A stretch of DNA of 64,000 nucleotides from Echiichthys vipera (GCA_963691815.1 OY829660.1:26547672-26611671), one strand, 5' to 3'; positions 19,740-32,749 are shown, numbered from the stretch's first letter. Notes: generated by a model not told the origin, from the sequence alone. Numbers and translations: made by a program.

Positions 19740-20980
19740 CTAAGGCACAGACTGTACCTTAACACATCAAAAATGAAGTGCTCTCACAGTGTGGTGAAAG
19801 ACTTTGACCGTAAACAGGGACTGAAGTCTACATTAATCAGACACAGAAAACAAATCAGGACATTCTGCAGACATTTTGGGTAAAGCCTGTGTCCAAGATT
19901 TCAATCAGTGACTCTGATCAGCCACAGCTCTGCCTCTAGCAGCTACTCCTAAACATTCTGTGCATCGAGATAAAGATATACACTTCGTGATGTCAGCTTT
20001 TCTACTCGACATTTTACATTTATTTGATGGAGTGACCCCAACAGAAAAACCTATCAAAATATGCTTTGGGCAATATCCAAAGAGATTTAGTAGCACCTGC
20101 TGGTCATTTAGGCTGTGATAGCTGTTGATGATACCTACTGAAATGTTCAATAAGCCAATGATGCCAAACAACCAATATAGCTAATTCCATTAAGCAAATT
20201 TTTAGTTGATACAGTGAACTGGATTTCTTTTATGTCCATGACTGAGTTTAACCCACATGCCTACAAGGAAGGTAGCAACATATAAAATGATCCATGGCAG
20301 CCTTCACATTAAATACAAGTAAAGGATTGTTTCACAGTATTTCAACAAGCCATGGATATATAAAGATTTTGCTAATGGGCCTCGCACAATCCCCTCAGTT
20401 AACCACGTCACCAGACATTAGCTGCTGATTCTTGACTAATAGTAGGTTGTTGTTTTTTTACCACAAGAAAAACCATCAACGCAATCCACAAGTCTTATTG
20501 GAACATGACTTTAACAGCCTGCAGCTGTGTTGGACAGAGTAAGAAGAACCAGATAAATATACCAGATGCTGTGATCAATATTTTATACCCACCTTCGGCT
20601 TTTGCCATGACACAATAATAGCACATCAATAGCTATGAATACACAGTGTACTGGAGGGGTAAAATGGACAAAGGTGAAGAAGATTATCTCCTTTCATTTC
20701 ACAAATATTCCTTAAAGACATTGCCAAACTGGAATAAAAGCTGCCTCTAGATAGTAAGGTTGAGCTGTTTGTGGTAACTGTATATCAGACTGTGGTGCAA
20801 AGATAACACACAGCCATGATGAGGAGCCAGGATTAAGGATAATTCTGGTATATTTCAAATTTATCCTGTTGTGTACAACAAATTAATTTGCAGCTCTGAT
20901 CAACAAGGAGGCTATGTTTCACCTCCCCATAATAAACTAAAAGACTAAATGGTTAGACACCATTCAGTAAGAAAAAGTGA
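19740..20980. other. No gene recognised
   Basis: AT-rich, no open frame above about 90 codons, no repeat border or splice-flanked block noticed. Confidence 0.45.
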
Positions 20981-20981
20981 C

Positions 20982-21519
20982 TGTCATGATTCTCTTCATG
21001 GCAGCTCTCCCTTCTCCTTTTGTTGTGTTGTTTGTCATTCCCTGTCTGTCTATTCCTCATGTGTCTTACACCATTCTGTCTGGGTGAGTGTTCCGGCGGG
21101 GTTTTGTTTCGCCAGGTGACCCAGGTGCTGCTTAGTTGTCATCAGAGCGCAACTACAAAGAGTTTCTTCTGCCTCACCTTGCTGGCACATTGTTTCACCG
21201 GCTTGTGTGTTTACTCGGCTTCTCTGTGCTTTTTCGGTCCGCTTGTTTTTTGTGCTTGTGAAGCTGACCTCTGTGTCTACTCTGCTTGCTTCAGATTTCG
21301 TTCGAGTACCTTTTTCTTCACCTGTGTATTTTTGGGATACCAGGCTGGGATCATGAACACTAGTCACTTCACTCTGGGATAATGGACACCGCCACAAGAA
21401 ACCTTGCACTACCCCCTGCCCCCGTGCACATTTTTTTGAGTCACTGTCTGGAATAAACTTTGTTTCACTGAAAACTCAGCCTCAGAGTTGTGCGTTCAGA
21501 TCCGGTACTAGCAGTGACA
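20982..21519 (+). mobile_element. Probable solo LTR (Ty3/gypsy-like)
   Basis: The block starts TGTCATGATTC and ends CTAGCAGTGACA, giving TGTCA/TGACA inverted ends as in many fish gypsy LTRs. A polyadenylation signal GGAATAAACTTTG lies at about 21449, followed by a short R/U5-like stretch. The preceding sequence has a CT-rich stretch consistent with U3 and leader. No primer-binding site follows and no second copy is in the window, so a solo LTR is most likely. I could not find a matching 4-6 bp duplication, which weakens the call. Confidence 0.5.
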
Positions 21520-21613
21520 ACACATAAAAGCAATTTACAAACCAACAAACAAGTGAGATCAATGACCATATTGGCGACCGTAGAGGTTAAATACCTGGAG
21601 AAAAGCCACTTAT

Positions 21614-22303
21614 ATGCGTGAAATGTACCAAGTCCAGTTGCCCTTTGATAACAATAAATTGCCTAAAATAGACATATTAGACCATTATCATGAGTATCAT
21701 TTCACGCGTTTGCCAGTACCCCATAATGGACAGCAGTCCAGCATCCATTATGACCATGACTGGGTTAAATATACGATATCTATTGACTCAATTTTCAGTT
21801 TTGTTTGCTGCCACTTTGGAGGTGTATCAACAAGTGCTCGAGACATGTCGGGTGACAGGGCTCGTCTTTTTTATGGTCACAGTGAAGACAGTAAGGGAAA
21901 TTTCCTTGAGTTTGTGGATGTTCTTTCAGAGAGTGCTAAGAAGGTCAAATCCAAAACTGAAGGGGGATATGGGCATAAATCTTCATCAGCCACACAAAAT
22001 CACATGATACGTGTTTTGGGGGCCTCTACGGGAATCATCACCGTGGAGAGGTTTGTGTTTCAATTCGAACCTGAGGGCTGTCTTGTCTGTAGTCTGGTGC
22101 TCCTGATAGGGTCTCCCCTGGCCTACCAGGAGTGGTCTCCAAGAATGGTTCACAAAGACTCCATGGAGAAACAACGACGAGGACAACAGTTGACACTGTT
22201 ACGGATGAGAACGGTGGAACGCAGAAGTTCGACAGGTGCCCCTGGTGCACTGCAAAGGCTGTCAACTTCGAACAACCTCCTAAAACCATTAGGGAGACTT
22301 TGA
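21614..22303 (+). CDS. Unassigned 229-codon open frame
   Basis: An open frame of 690 bases, long for this AT-rich setting. I do not recognise it firmly. The stretch NFLEFVDVLSESAKKV, followed 20 residues later by SSSATQNHMIRVLG, is reminiscent of the NFL-x-LL-x-(L/Y)...SK-x-TQNE-(F/I)I block in DUF4371/ZMYM-type hAT transposases. The rest (Lys/Asn/His-rich start, Arg-rich end) matches nothing I know. No signal peptide is seen. It sits between an LTR and a LINE 5' end, so a decayed transposase is the likeliest explanation. A chance frame is also possible. Confidence 0.3.
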   Translation: MREMYQVQLPFDNNKLPKIDILDHYHEYHFTRLPVPHNGQQSSIHYDHDWVKYTISIDSIFSFVCCHFGGVSTSARDMSGDRARLFYGHSEDSKGNFLEFVDVLSESAKKVKSKTEGGYGHKSSSATQNHMIRVLGASTGIITVERFVFQFEPEGCLVCSLVLLIGSPLAYQEWSPRMVHKDSMEKQRRGQQLTLLRMRTVERRSSTGAPGALQRLSTSNNLLKPLGRL

Positions 22304-22458
22304 AACCACCACAGTTGTAGTTATTCAGCTTTGGACTGTATTTGTGTTTATGTATGAGTGTACTCTTATGTGCGTCCAGACATTGAGTAACCACCAGGAA
22401 CAGCATTTCACTTTGCTGTCCAGTCTACAAGAACCTACACCTTCGGTACTCTTCTTTT

Positions 22459-22674
22459 TTGGACCACGAAAATGTCAGGGTGAAAACCATCAAACGTGAC
22501 TGTACCAGCCCTCCCCAAACGTCTGTAGGAACCTACTTTGTTGCGATACTACTTATGGCCAGTGATGTAGAGATCAACCCCAGCCCAGCAGCAGTACCTG
22601 TTGTTGTGAACACCGGACCACTGAATGTAACTACAGCACAGAGGTCTCTCAAGCCTTGTGGTGCTAAGGGTTGA
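22459..22674 (+). pseudogene. LINE N-terminal fragment with a 2A-like motif
   Basis: The 71-codon frame contains YFVAILLMASDVEINPSPAA. The core D-V-E-I-N-P-S-P (22564-22587) is one substitution from the DxExNPGP signature of 2A translational-skipping peptides, which are known near the N-terminus of many animal LINE proteins in the form LLLSGDVExNPGP. Here the essential Gly is Ser, so skipping should fail. Downstream, SLKPCGAKG and text up to about 23070 may be a decayed zinc-finger-like region. The stop at 22672 comes early. The clade cannot be told. Confidence 0.5.
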
Positions 22675-23212
22675 TGACCACCAACTTGGCGATACAAACA
22701 GCGATACCTTTCTACCTTTTCTGCAATAATACCCAAAGTATCTCACGCCGAGGTGTGCCTACCTGAGGCAATTCAGCAGCTGAATGGTAACAAAACAGGA
22801 GCAACTTAGTGCTAGCATGCAAACAGGGAGCTGAACAACTCGGACAAACCACCAGCGCATTGACACTGGCCCTTCCAGTAGAGGAACGCCCGCACCCCGT
22901 CAACAACCCGGGGCTACGAAGCATTAGCACAGGGCTACAAACAGAGAGGAGCCCAGGGTCTAGCACGGATCAGCAGCTAGCAATCACAACAACTGAACTA
23001 TCAGATCAAGAACACATAAACAGGTCAGACTTTTCAAAGGTCAAATTGATGTTTTATGTAAAGGAATTGCAATGAAATACAATGGGCCTGGGTTTTTTTA
23101 TGAAAAGCTACTGTATATTTACTTTTTCTTTTTTTTTAAATGTCCATCAATATACTTTGTCCCTTTGTAAAATAAATAGACTAAACCAAAGCCTGCCCAG
23201 AGGGAGACAAGC

Positions 23213-23520
23213 CCAGATGAAGGTCGATGATCCATTTTGTGATCATATCGTCTGATCTGAGGCCACATGTTTTGGACACTCAGGTGAAAAGAGGGGAGGA
23301 GGTCTCAAAACCATCTGGTGATGAGTTAGGTCAGAGGATGGGTGAAGATTTTGGACAGACCTGATTATCCCAAACAGGTAGTGTGGGTGAACTGGGAACA
23401 TCTGGAGAAGGCCCCCATCCAAGAGATCTTCAACTCACAACTCCGGTAGAGCTTTTCTGGCATCCCTGTGGAGGTTGAGGGCATTGAACCCAAGTGGGCA
23501 GTGTTCAAAACTTCAATTGA
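23213..23520 (+). pseudogene. RTE endonuclease C-terminal fragment, plus
   Basis: It matches the plus-strand RTE copy at 59450-59680 at DNA level: GGTCGATGATCCATTTTGTG, ATCATCTGATCTGAGGC-like, GTTTTGGACACTC and CTTTTCTGGCATCCCTGTGG occur in the same order. In protein, SMIHFVIISSDLRPHVLDTQ-like sequence is read with stops. It lies upstream of another RTE piece (24120-24420); an inverted-repeat element sits between them. Confidence 0.7.
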
Positions 23521-23583
23521 TTGAATGCTGATTTCTGACAAAGAGAGATTTGTGCCACATAGAAAATAAAGATTTTTAGTTTA

Positions 23584-24095
23584 AGGGCGCACTCACACTG
23601 TCCTTCTGGCCGGGGCCAAAACCGTTTTTTCAGCTAAAGCCTAGTACCTTTAAGCAGTGTGAGTTCACCCGTTCCCCGCATAACTGCGGCCAGCGGGCCG
23701 TCCACGGCGTTATGTCTGCCTGTTCGGACAGGTACATAGAAGGACGGACCATGCGCGGACATTTAACAACAACAACAATGGCGGTGAAAGGTTCACGTTG
23801 ATGTGATGAGGAGGTGGAGTGTTTACTGCAGATTTGGTCGGATGAAAATATTCAAAAACAGTCGACAAGACGCACAAAAACTCCGAGGTCTGTGGAAAGA
23901 TTTGTAAACAAAGCCACACACACGCGATCAATGCATGTGTCGTGTTACGGCGTGATGGCGTATGGACAGCAAGAAGCATTGGCCGGCCCTGGCAGTGTGA
24001 GTTCAAACGGGGCTGGGGCGCGGGGGGAGAGGGAGGGGGGACAAGTACCCTAAAGCCTGGGTCGCGGTGCGGAAGGACAGTGTGAGTACGCCCTC
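23584..24095. mobile_element. Inverted-repeat DNA element with a Myb/SANT-like remnant
   Basis: Ends: AGGGCGCACTCACACTGTCC at the left and, in reverse complement, AGGGCGTACTCACACTGTCC at the right (one mismatch). The flanks read TTAA and TCAA if the first A is left out of the ends, so the TSD is unclear. Inside, the plus strand reads CDEEVECLLQIWSDENIQKQ near 23800-23860, which resembles the first helices of the Myb/SANT-like DNA-binding domain carried by PIF/Harbinger elements. After that the frame decays. Another left end of the same family is at 41814. I infer a Harbinger-related non-autonomous element. Confidence 0.68.
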
Positions 24096-24119
24096 AATTA
24101 ACACTACAACAGAGCTGTA

Positions 24120-24420
24120 TCCGGATTCTCTGCAGTAAGTCAGATTCGTTTCAGGTGCTGCGCTTTGTCAACAATCCTGTTTGGGAAAATCATGGACAGG
24201 ATATCGAGGCATAGTCACAGTGGGCACGGGTGGCAATTTGGTGGGCTAAGGATCTCATCCATACTTTTTGCAGGTGATGTGGTTGAGATGGCATCGGTCA
24301 GTGACATTCAGCACTCACTGGATCAGTTCGCAACCGAGTGTAAAATGGCTGGGATGAGGATCAGCACTTTTAAATCTCAGGTCATGGATTGCAAGAACAG
24401 GAACATTAATTTGGAAACAG
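24120..24420 (+). pseudogene. RTE reverse transcriptase fragment with a damaged FADD
   Basis: Reads NPVWENHGQDIEA-like text across frames, then GGLRISSILFAGDVVEMAS and DIQHSLDQFATECKMAGMRI. It is RTE motif C and the following thumb entry. The catalytic FADD has become FAGD, so the first Asp is lost. It ends after FKSQVMDCK. A short fragment of the same clade as 59240-61256. Confidence 0.8.
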
Positions 24421-24429
24421 CCCATAAGA

Positions 24430-25265
24430 TACAGTTCAAATCAAGTAAAGAAAGTGTTAATTGTATGTACAATTAACATCACTGTGCATGTATCAACCAC
24501 AACAACATCTGAAATAAAAGACAGTTTAAATTCTTCAAATGAATTTGGCGACATTAATAAAATCTCCTGTGACCGACGTATGGGCCACGACTGACCCAGG
24601 ATTAGGGAAAGACTGATTTATACAACTGACAGTTGTTGCTTCAGCGTGGCATTTTTCATGAATGAACTTGGTTGGTTCTGTCACATGCATGTACAGTGTC
24701 TACTGTCATGGAAAACTGCAGCGGCAAATGTTTTTTAACCAATTACTCTTTAAGTGCAGTTATGTGGCATCAACAGTACACCCTCGTGTCAGTTTGTGGC
24801 TCAGATGGATGTGGTGGAAGCTCTGTTAAGTGTTTGTCTTCAATGAGGGTCATCTAGAGTTCAAAGAAGTGGATCAAGGCATGTTGTGATGCTTTAAGCT
24901 CTTCACATATTGAAGTGAAAGCTTTTTGTGGTGAGGTTAACAATTTACTAGCATACTGAAAGTGAATCCATCTACTATCGCTGATTGAATGCAGTCATTT
25001 TGGCTTAGGGTTTGATGGCCACAAAGGGGACCAGATCTATAAGTATTCACTATTATTAAGGAAATACCTTATATCACTTGACTAACTACTTTAAATCACG
25101 TGTAACCCTGAACTACTTTTTTAGAGCACTGACATAAATGCCACAGTTTTGTAGTTTGCAGCTTTCTCGAGAACCACTCATCCAAACAACTTGGCACTCT
25201 TAACACTGTTCTTCCTTAGGTCGTGAACAATACACCAACCATTACAGTACATAGTTCCGTCCCCT
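24430..25265. other. No gene recognised
   Basis: The 61-codon frame at 24672-24857 has no recognised block. Nothing else is supported. Confidence 0.4.
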
Positions 25266-25270
25266 AGCAT

Positions 25271-26663
<1,393 letters not shown>

Positions 26664-26984
26664 GGCTATTTCCAGGAGAATAAAAAACATTAATTCTGAA
26701 AAACAAATCACTGATGTTTGAAATGTTTGCGTTTTCCTCAATGTAACATCTCTCGTCTCTTCAGAGAGCAAGCTGTACCAAGCATGCCATTTGGCAGTAT
26801 AACAGCTCACAATACACTACATAGTATGTACATAAAGCACTACGTAATATGTCCCACAGATCTCAAGAACTTGCACTCAAAACTGAACTTCCTTGGATTC
26901 TCAGCAAATCCAAGTACATACATCAAGACACTCAATGACAGAGAATGCTTCAGTTTTCAATAGATATGTACTTTCAAGTAAATG

Positions 26985-27197
26985 GTCTTGTACTTATATA
27001 GCGCCTTTCTAGTCTTCTGACTACTCAAGGCGCTTTCACACTACTTGTCACATTCACACAGACATTCACACTGATGGCAGTGGACATCTACATACCATTA
27101 AATGTAATCATTCACCTAATTCCCCCAATTGATGGCTGGGGATCATACCGCTGATCTCTCGAATGGAGGACGACCCACTCTTTCACTGAGCCACAGT
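26985..27197 (-). mobile_element. tRNA-derived SINE, minus
   Basis: Read on the minus strand it starts TGTGGCTCAGTGAAAGAG (box A, 27181-27193) with box B GGTATGATCCC (27139-27149), and ends with AAAGGCGCTATATAAGTACA near 26990-27010. The body is shared with 33465-33640. The TA run at 27198-27211 follows its head. Box B has A for the usual T-C pair (GGTTCGATCCC), so it is an old copy. Confidence 0.75.
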
Positions 27198-27537
27198 ATA
27201 TATATATATAAACATTACATTCTCATGGTTTTTCTTTATGTCACAGTGTATTTGAAAGTTTTTTTTCACTTTGGTTTTCAGTTTAAACTTTCTGTCATTG
27301 TTTTGGCATAGAGCATGGGGAGAGGGGGGTGTGTGGGGAGTGGGCAAGGAGAGCATGATTTACATGCATACTAAGGAGATATTGTTGGCTGAACACACAC
27401 CCTTCTCTGAAATTTTGCATTTGCAGTTCAGATTAATGGCACTTGAATCCACTGGAGATACTGTATGAAGTATGAAGTACTTTTTATGAAAGTGCAAATA
27501 TGAGGATCAATGTGTTATACAGTAATGTAAAGGGAAA

Positions 27538-28165
27538 TTACAACCTCATTTCCAAATAGTTGTGACGCTGTGTAAAATATGAATAAAAACAGAATACAAT
27601 GATTTGAAGTAATGTATTATTTACTTATTACGTAATTAAAAGTAGCATTAAGGTGACATTTCAAATCTTTAAACAGAAATACTTAATTGTTTTTGAAAAT
27701 GATAACCTCATTTAGAATTTGATGCCAGCAACACATTTAAAACAGCTGCACAGGGTCATGTTTCCAACACTGTTGCATCCCCTCTTCTTTTAACAACACT
27801 CTGTAAGGGTTTGGAAACTGAGGAGACCAATTGCTTTTATATTGAAAGTGGAATGTTTTCCCATTCTTATTTGATGTAGGATTTCAGCTGCTGTTGAAAC
27901 ACGTGCAGATTGTGGTTTGACATTGTGTTGCTGAAGGCCTTCCCTAAAAAAAATTTTTGTCTACTTGGCACCATATGTCGCTCTAAAACCTGAATATATG
28001 GTTCTGCATTATTGTTGCCATTATATGCCATGTGCACTAATGCAACCCCATAACGTCACTGATGGTAGCTTTTGAAATGTGTGCTGATAACAAGCCGGAT
28101 GGTCCATCTATGGCATCAATGATTCAGAAAAATAATTAAAAATTTTGACTCGTCAGAACACGGAA
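27538..28165. mobile_element. Interspersed DNA-transposon-like repeat
   Basis: It begins CAACCTCATTTCCAAATAGT and continues with GACGCTGTGTAAAATATGAA and AGCTGCACAGGGTCATGTTT. From memory this is a teleost repeat whose consensus begins ACAACC.CATTTCCAAAAAAGTTGGGACGCTGTGTAAA, a non-autonomous DNA element. The other end was not found, and the sequence changes near 28165 to an unrelated AT-rich stretch. Class uncertain (Kolobok is one possibility). Confidence 0.45.
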
Positions 28166-28169
28166 CCGA

Positions 28170-29060
28170 TTTATTTATTTGTTTTTTATTTGTTTATTTC
28201 AGGTATTTCAGTTAGATAAATCATTATCACACATTACCTTGGTTTACAATTCGCATGACTGAAAGGGAAAGCGGGAGAAACAAAAGCTTATCTAGTCCCG
28301 CCCCCGTTACCAACAGAATACATTATCTTTATCATACTGTTTTTCTTGTGTCCTTTGACATAACCTGTTTCAACAGCAGGCTGTAGTCAGAGCTGTCATC
28401 CAGGTCTAGACAGACAAACAGACACAGTGTCCATATTAGTCCATCATGAGCGAGCAACAGTGACGCACCAGCAATGACTCTCCACTTTTCCCATCCCCCC
28501 AGAATTTAAGGCGAAGCCGCTTTGAGTGACAGGTGGGTCCAAACCACACTCTGGCTCTTCAGAAGCCTATGGCTCATGGAAACTAAGGCCATGTTTTAGA
28601 TCATCTATGCTCAGGAAACAAGGAAACAAGGAAACGCAGTGTCGAGAGTGAAGTTGTTCAGAAGAGTTCTCGAAAAAGCTTCAAGCAGCAATTCCAGAAG
28701 CCAAGCAATTATCCCAAATGCTGCTAAATGACAACAAAGAGGTATTAAAAAACAAAACAAGACACAGATGTATTATACAAAATGATATACAAGTCCAGAT
28801 TCAAACTAATTTTTGTGTTTCCACAGCCGCATGCATTTAGCATTTAATAGCATGGGACAGACTATAGCAAACACATAATCTGCAGTGCAGTGTCAGTCGG
28901 AGTGGAAAACTTTCAGACAGGCTTCCTGAGGCTCAAAACGACAAAACCTGACTTGCTTTATAGGTGACAACCAGTAAACGGAGACCTGTGGCGATGCTTG
29001 GTTTCTTTCTTTGTTTATCTCTCTTTCTGTCATTCAGGTGTTAGTCAGCCCTACGGCAAT
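28170..29060. other. No gene recognised
   Basis: The start (TTTATTTATTTG to CTAGTCCCGCCCCCGTTACC, to about 28320) has the feel of a minus-strand repeat tail, but I cannot name it. Nothing else was found. Confidence 0.35.
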
Positions 29061-29072
29061 GTGTATGTCAGC

Positions 29073-29144
29073 CACACACACACACACACACACACACAAA
29101 CATAGACACAGACAGACACACGCGCACACACACACAGACACACA

Positions 29145-29239
<95 letters not shown>
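29073..29239. repeat. CA microsatellite, about 165 bp
   Basis: A long CA array with a few GA and CG interruptions in its first third and about 40 clean units at the end. Confidence 0.97.
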
Positions 29240-29241
<2 letters not shown>

Positions 29242-29479
29242 CTTTACCTAAACCCAAAGGTGGGATTTTTGTTTTCTGATGTTCAGACTGAAAGAAGACC
29301 ACTAACTTCTGTATACACAACCAGAAATGTCCCCCTGTGTACCTCCATATTCATCAACTCCAAAGTACAAATGTCACCCTCAAGGTTACACTGCTGTCTG
29401 AAACTCCTCACTATTTAATTTGTTTTTCTCACAGAAATGTTTTTTCATAGAAAGGTATCCTGGCGGATGGGAGAGATAT

Positions 29480-29794
29480 CTAAATGGAGCAGCTCCAGAA
29501 AAAAGTTCTGACATAAAACCAATTAAAGATATAAAGATTTTCATCTATTTCATTTTTCAAAGAGTGAGGTAAAACAACGGTGATTGATCATGTGACCCAC
29601 TAATGAAAGCACTTGTTGCCTTTTTGCTGAGTATTCAAATATCTGTGTCTGTGGAGACATTCCCTCTCTAGATGTAAATAAGTCTCCATGTTAGTGACTC
29701 TGCTGACAGAGGTTGGTCTGCCGGCTCAGATTGTTACCAACGGCTATGCTGCGTTCACTTGTAATCGGAAACCGAGAACTTCTAACTTCTGAGT
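29480..29794. repeat. Dispersed repeat, inverted partner of 6570-6800
   Basis: The reverse complement matches 6570-6800 at many blocks in order. This copy is longer by about 70 bases (about 29665-29735). No coding capacity. Confidence 0.75.
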
Positions 29795-29879
29795 GTAGAT
29801 TTAAGGGATTAAAATATACTGGGTGGACCTGAAGGAGAGAGGTGAATGTGTTTCAATAAAGTTTACAAAAGAGAAAAAA

Positions 29880-29976
29880 AAAATGTCAACATGCATAGCA
29901 AAGCAACTTTGCCATGTGAAGCACTTTGTGACTTTGTCTGTAAAAGGCACTATATCAAATAAAGTTATTATTATCA

Positions 29977-30014
<38 letters not shown>

Positions 30015-30015
30015 G
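29880..30015 (+). mobile_element. L2-type LINE 3' tail plus TTA array
   Basis: CATGTGAAGCACTTTGTGAC, then GTAAAAGGCACTATATCAAA and TAAAGTTATTA is the common L2 3' end of teleosts, and it passes directly into a TTA array (about 29966-30015). Confidence 0.7.
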
Positions 30016-30019
30016 TTAA

Positions 30020-30505
30020 GATGGAGGCTCTGAAAGAACAGGCTCGCCTATAATTACATCTTACAAAGAGGCCACTAGAATCAAGGTATCTCAAATCAGC
30101 TTTGATTTCTCAAAAGCTTTAAAACAAGTATGAGAAGCAGCAATTTGTATGATGTCTTTCAAACCTGATGTTGTCAAGTTATCCAGACAGCACTGCCACC
30201 CCCAATATGATGAATGTGATGTGGGTTTTTTAATAAAATGTCAAAGCATGCATTACTATATCTTACATTTATCATGTATTGCATTTCAGTATCAGTGTTT
30301 TTCTGTCCACTAAGGTGCACATTTTACTTACCCATTATGGCCTAATGTTGTTTGAAATGCTTTTTATTGAGATGTTAATTTGCCTCTTATGTAATGTATT
30401 TAAATTGTATTCATTTGAAATTAATAAGGTTAATGAGAAAGAAAATGCATTATTATAAAAGATGAAAGAGAAAATGGACAGGACAAGGTTACTCTCAAAT
30501 GGCTT
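30020..30505. other. No gene recognised
   Basis: AT-rich, no coding or repeat signal that I can name. Confidence 0.4.
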
Positions 30506-30509
30506 GGAT

Positions 30510-31260
<751 letters not shown>

Positions 31261-31264
31261 AGGA

Positions 31265-32575
31265 ACTCAATCAATCAATCAATTAACCACTCTTTATTTA
31301 TAGGGCACTTTTCATACTTTGACAGTTAACAGTTGACAGCCTTACAGAAAATAAAAACAAAACAAAACATGAACAACAAAGAATCACCATGAAAACCCAA
31401 ACCTCCCACCCCCAAAAATATACACACAGAGATACACAAAGACATACACACTCACGCACACACCTAGCCACACACTCACCCACACACATACACTAGCTGC
31501 TGCTGAAGAGACATGGCTGGGCAGCTATGGAGTAAGACAGCTGTCAAAAAGATGTGTCCATGACTAAAAGATTCGTCCATGATTCTAACCATTGGTATTC
31601 CTGCGGTACTGGCGGTGTCAGTGGGTGCACTCGGCTTCGGCGCATCATTCAGGGTTTGATTACTTTCTCCTGTGACCTGCCTGTGACCTATGTGACGTAA
31701 TTTCAACACTTTTTATACTCGTACCCACAAACTGAATTGGTGTAGTCGTAGAAATAAGAGTTGTACTCACAGCTTTTAGATTCATACTCACATAAAAACA
31801 GTCCTAACCTGAACAGTTTCTCAGACTCGTGTATGACAGCAGAATTTTGGGTGGCTAAAACAGTAAAATAAGATAAAAACGTATCGAAGCTAAAAACTGA
31901 GGGAATAAAAACAGTCAAAACAGTAAAATAAGATAAAAAGAATAAAAACTGAGGGAATAGAAACAGTCCAAACAGTCAAATAAGATAAAAGAATAAAAAC
32001 TATGAGGGAATACAAACAATCAAAACAGTAAAATAAGATAAAAGAATAAAAACTGAGGGAATAGAAACAGTCAAAACAGTCAAATAAGATAAAAGAATAA
32101 AAACTATGAGGGAATAAAAACAGTCAAAACAGTAAAATAAGATAAAAAGAATAGAAGCTAAAAATAATTTAAAAAATATATAAGAAGCATAACAGGAATG
32201 AGAAAGCATTAAATAGGTCAGATAAAAGCCTGATTAAAAAGGTGGGTCTTGAGCCTCTTTTTAAAAACATCAACATGCTCTGTGGCCCTGAGGTTCTCCA
32301 GCCAGCTGTTCCACAGTCGGGGCCAGAATAACTGAATGCCACCTCCCCCTGTGTTTTGGTTCTTACTTGTGGTATGGTTAAAAGGCCAGCACCGAAGGAC
32401 CTCTGGGTCTGTGAGGGTCGATAGGGTAAAAGTATTGCAGATGAATAAGAAGGCCCGAGACCATTAAGACATTTAAAAACTAGTAAAAGAACCTTAAAAT
32501 CAATCCTGAAGCGCACAGGGAACCAATGCAGCGATTTAAAAACTGGTGTGATGTGCTCCCGCCATCTGGTCCTCG
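31265..32575 (-). mobile_element. L2-clade LINE 3' end, minus, with a minisatellite
   Basis: The coding part on the minus strand (32169-32575) has FKSLHWFPVRF then RIDFKVLLLVFKCLNGLGPS, the C-terminal L2 block, and QVRTKTQGEVAFSYSGPDCG, then AFSFLLC as the end. The 3' untranslated part contains a 51-bp minisatellite (31856-32160) and ends with CCCTATAAATAAAGAGTGG and a TTGA tetranucleotide tail (31267-31283 in reverse complement). 5'-truncated at about 32575. Confidence 0.8.
31856..32160. repeat. Minisatellite, about six copies of a 51-bp unit
   Basis: The unit is close to GAATAAAAACTGAGGGAATA, then GAAACAGTCAAAACAGTAAA and ATAAGATAAAA. Copies differ in alternating ways (AGTAAAATAAG or AGTCAAATAAG; ACTGAGG or ACTATGAGG), which suggests that the array later expanded as a two-unit, about 103-bp block. 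It lies in the 3' untranslated part of the L2 fragment. Confidence 0.85.
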
Positions 32576-32608
32576 TCAGTACGTGTGCTCAAGGCTGCTG
32601 TTCTCAGC

Positions 32609-32698
32609 ATGCAACAGGGCATATGTCCTGGACTTGATGGCATACCACCAGAGCTATATTTGACCTTTTGGAACCTCTTTGGCCCATTACAGGGTTAA
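32609..32698 (+). pseudogene. L1/Tx1-like reverse transcriptase scrap
   Basis: Thirty codons: ICPGLDGIPPELYLTFWNLF then GPLQG and a stop. The pattern (S)PG-x-DG-(L/I)P-x-E-x-Y-x-TFW-x-L-x-GPLL is the entry block of reverse transcriptase in L1/Tx1-clade LINEs, different from every other LINE in the window. Only this scrap is left between an L2 fragment and a CTA array. Confidence 0.55.
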
Positions 32699-32701
32699 TG
32701 A

Positions 32702-32712
32702 GAACTACTACG

Positions 32713-32749
<37 letters not shown>
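32702..32749. repeat. CTA microsatellite
   Basis: About fifteen CTA units with one CGA, immediately before the LTR start. Confidence 0.95.

Noticed and set aside
20977..21524. Target-site duplication for the solo LTR
   Set aside because: The flanks GTGAC and ACACA do not match, so none is claimed.
29011..29418. 135-codon His/Thr-rich frame
   Set aside because: A translation of the CA array.
31856..32160. Regularly spaced direct repeats resembling a CRISPR array
   Set aside because: The repeats are head-to-tail without unique spacers, lie in an L2 untranslated region and occur in a vertebrate genome; it is a minisatellite.
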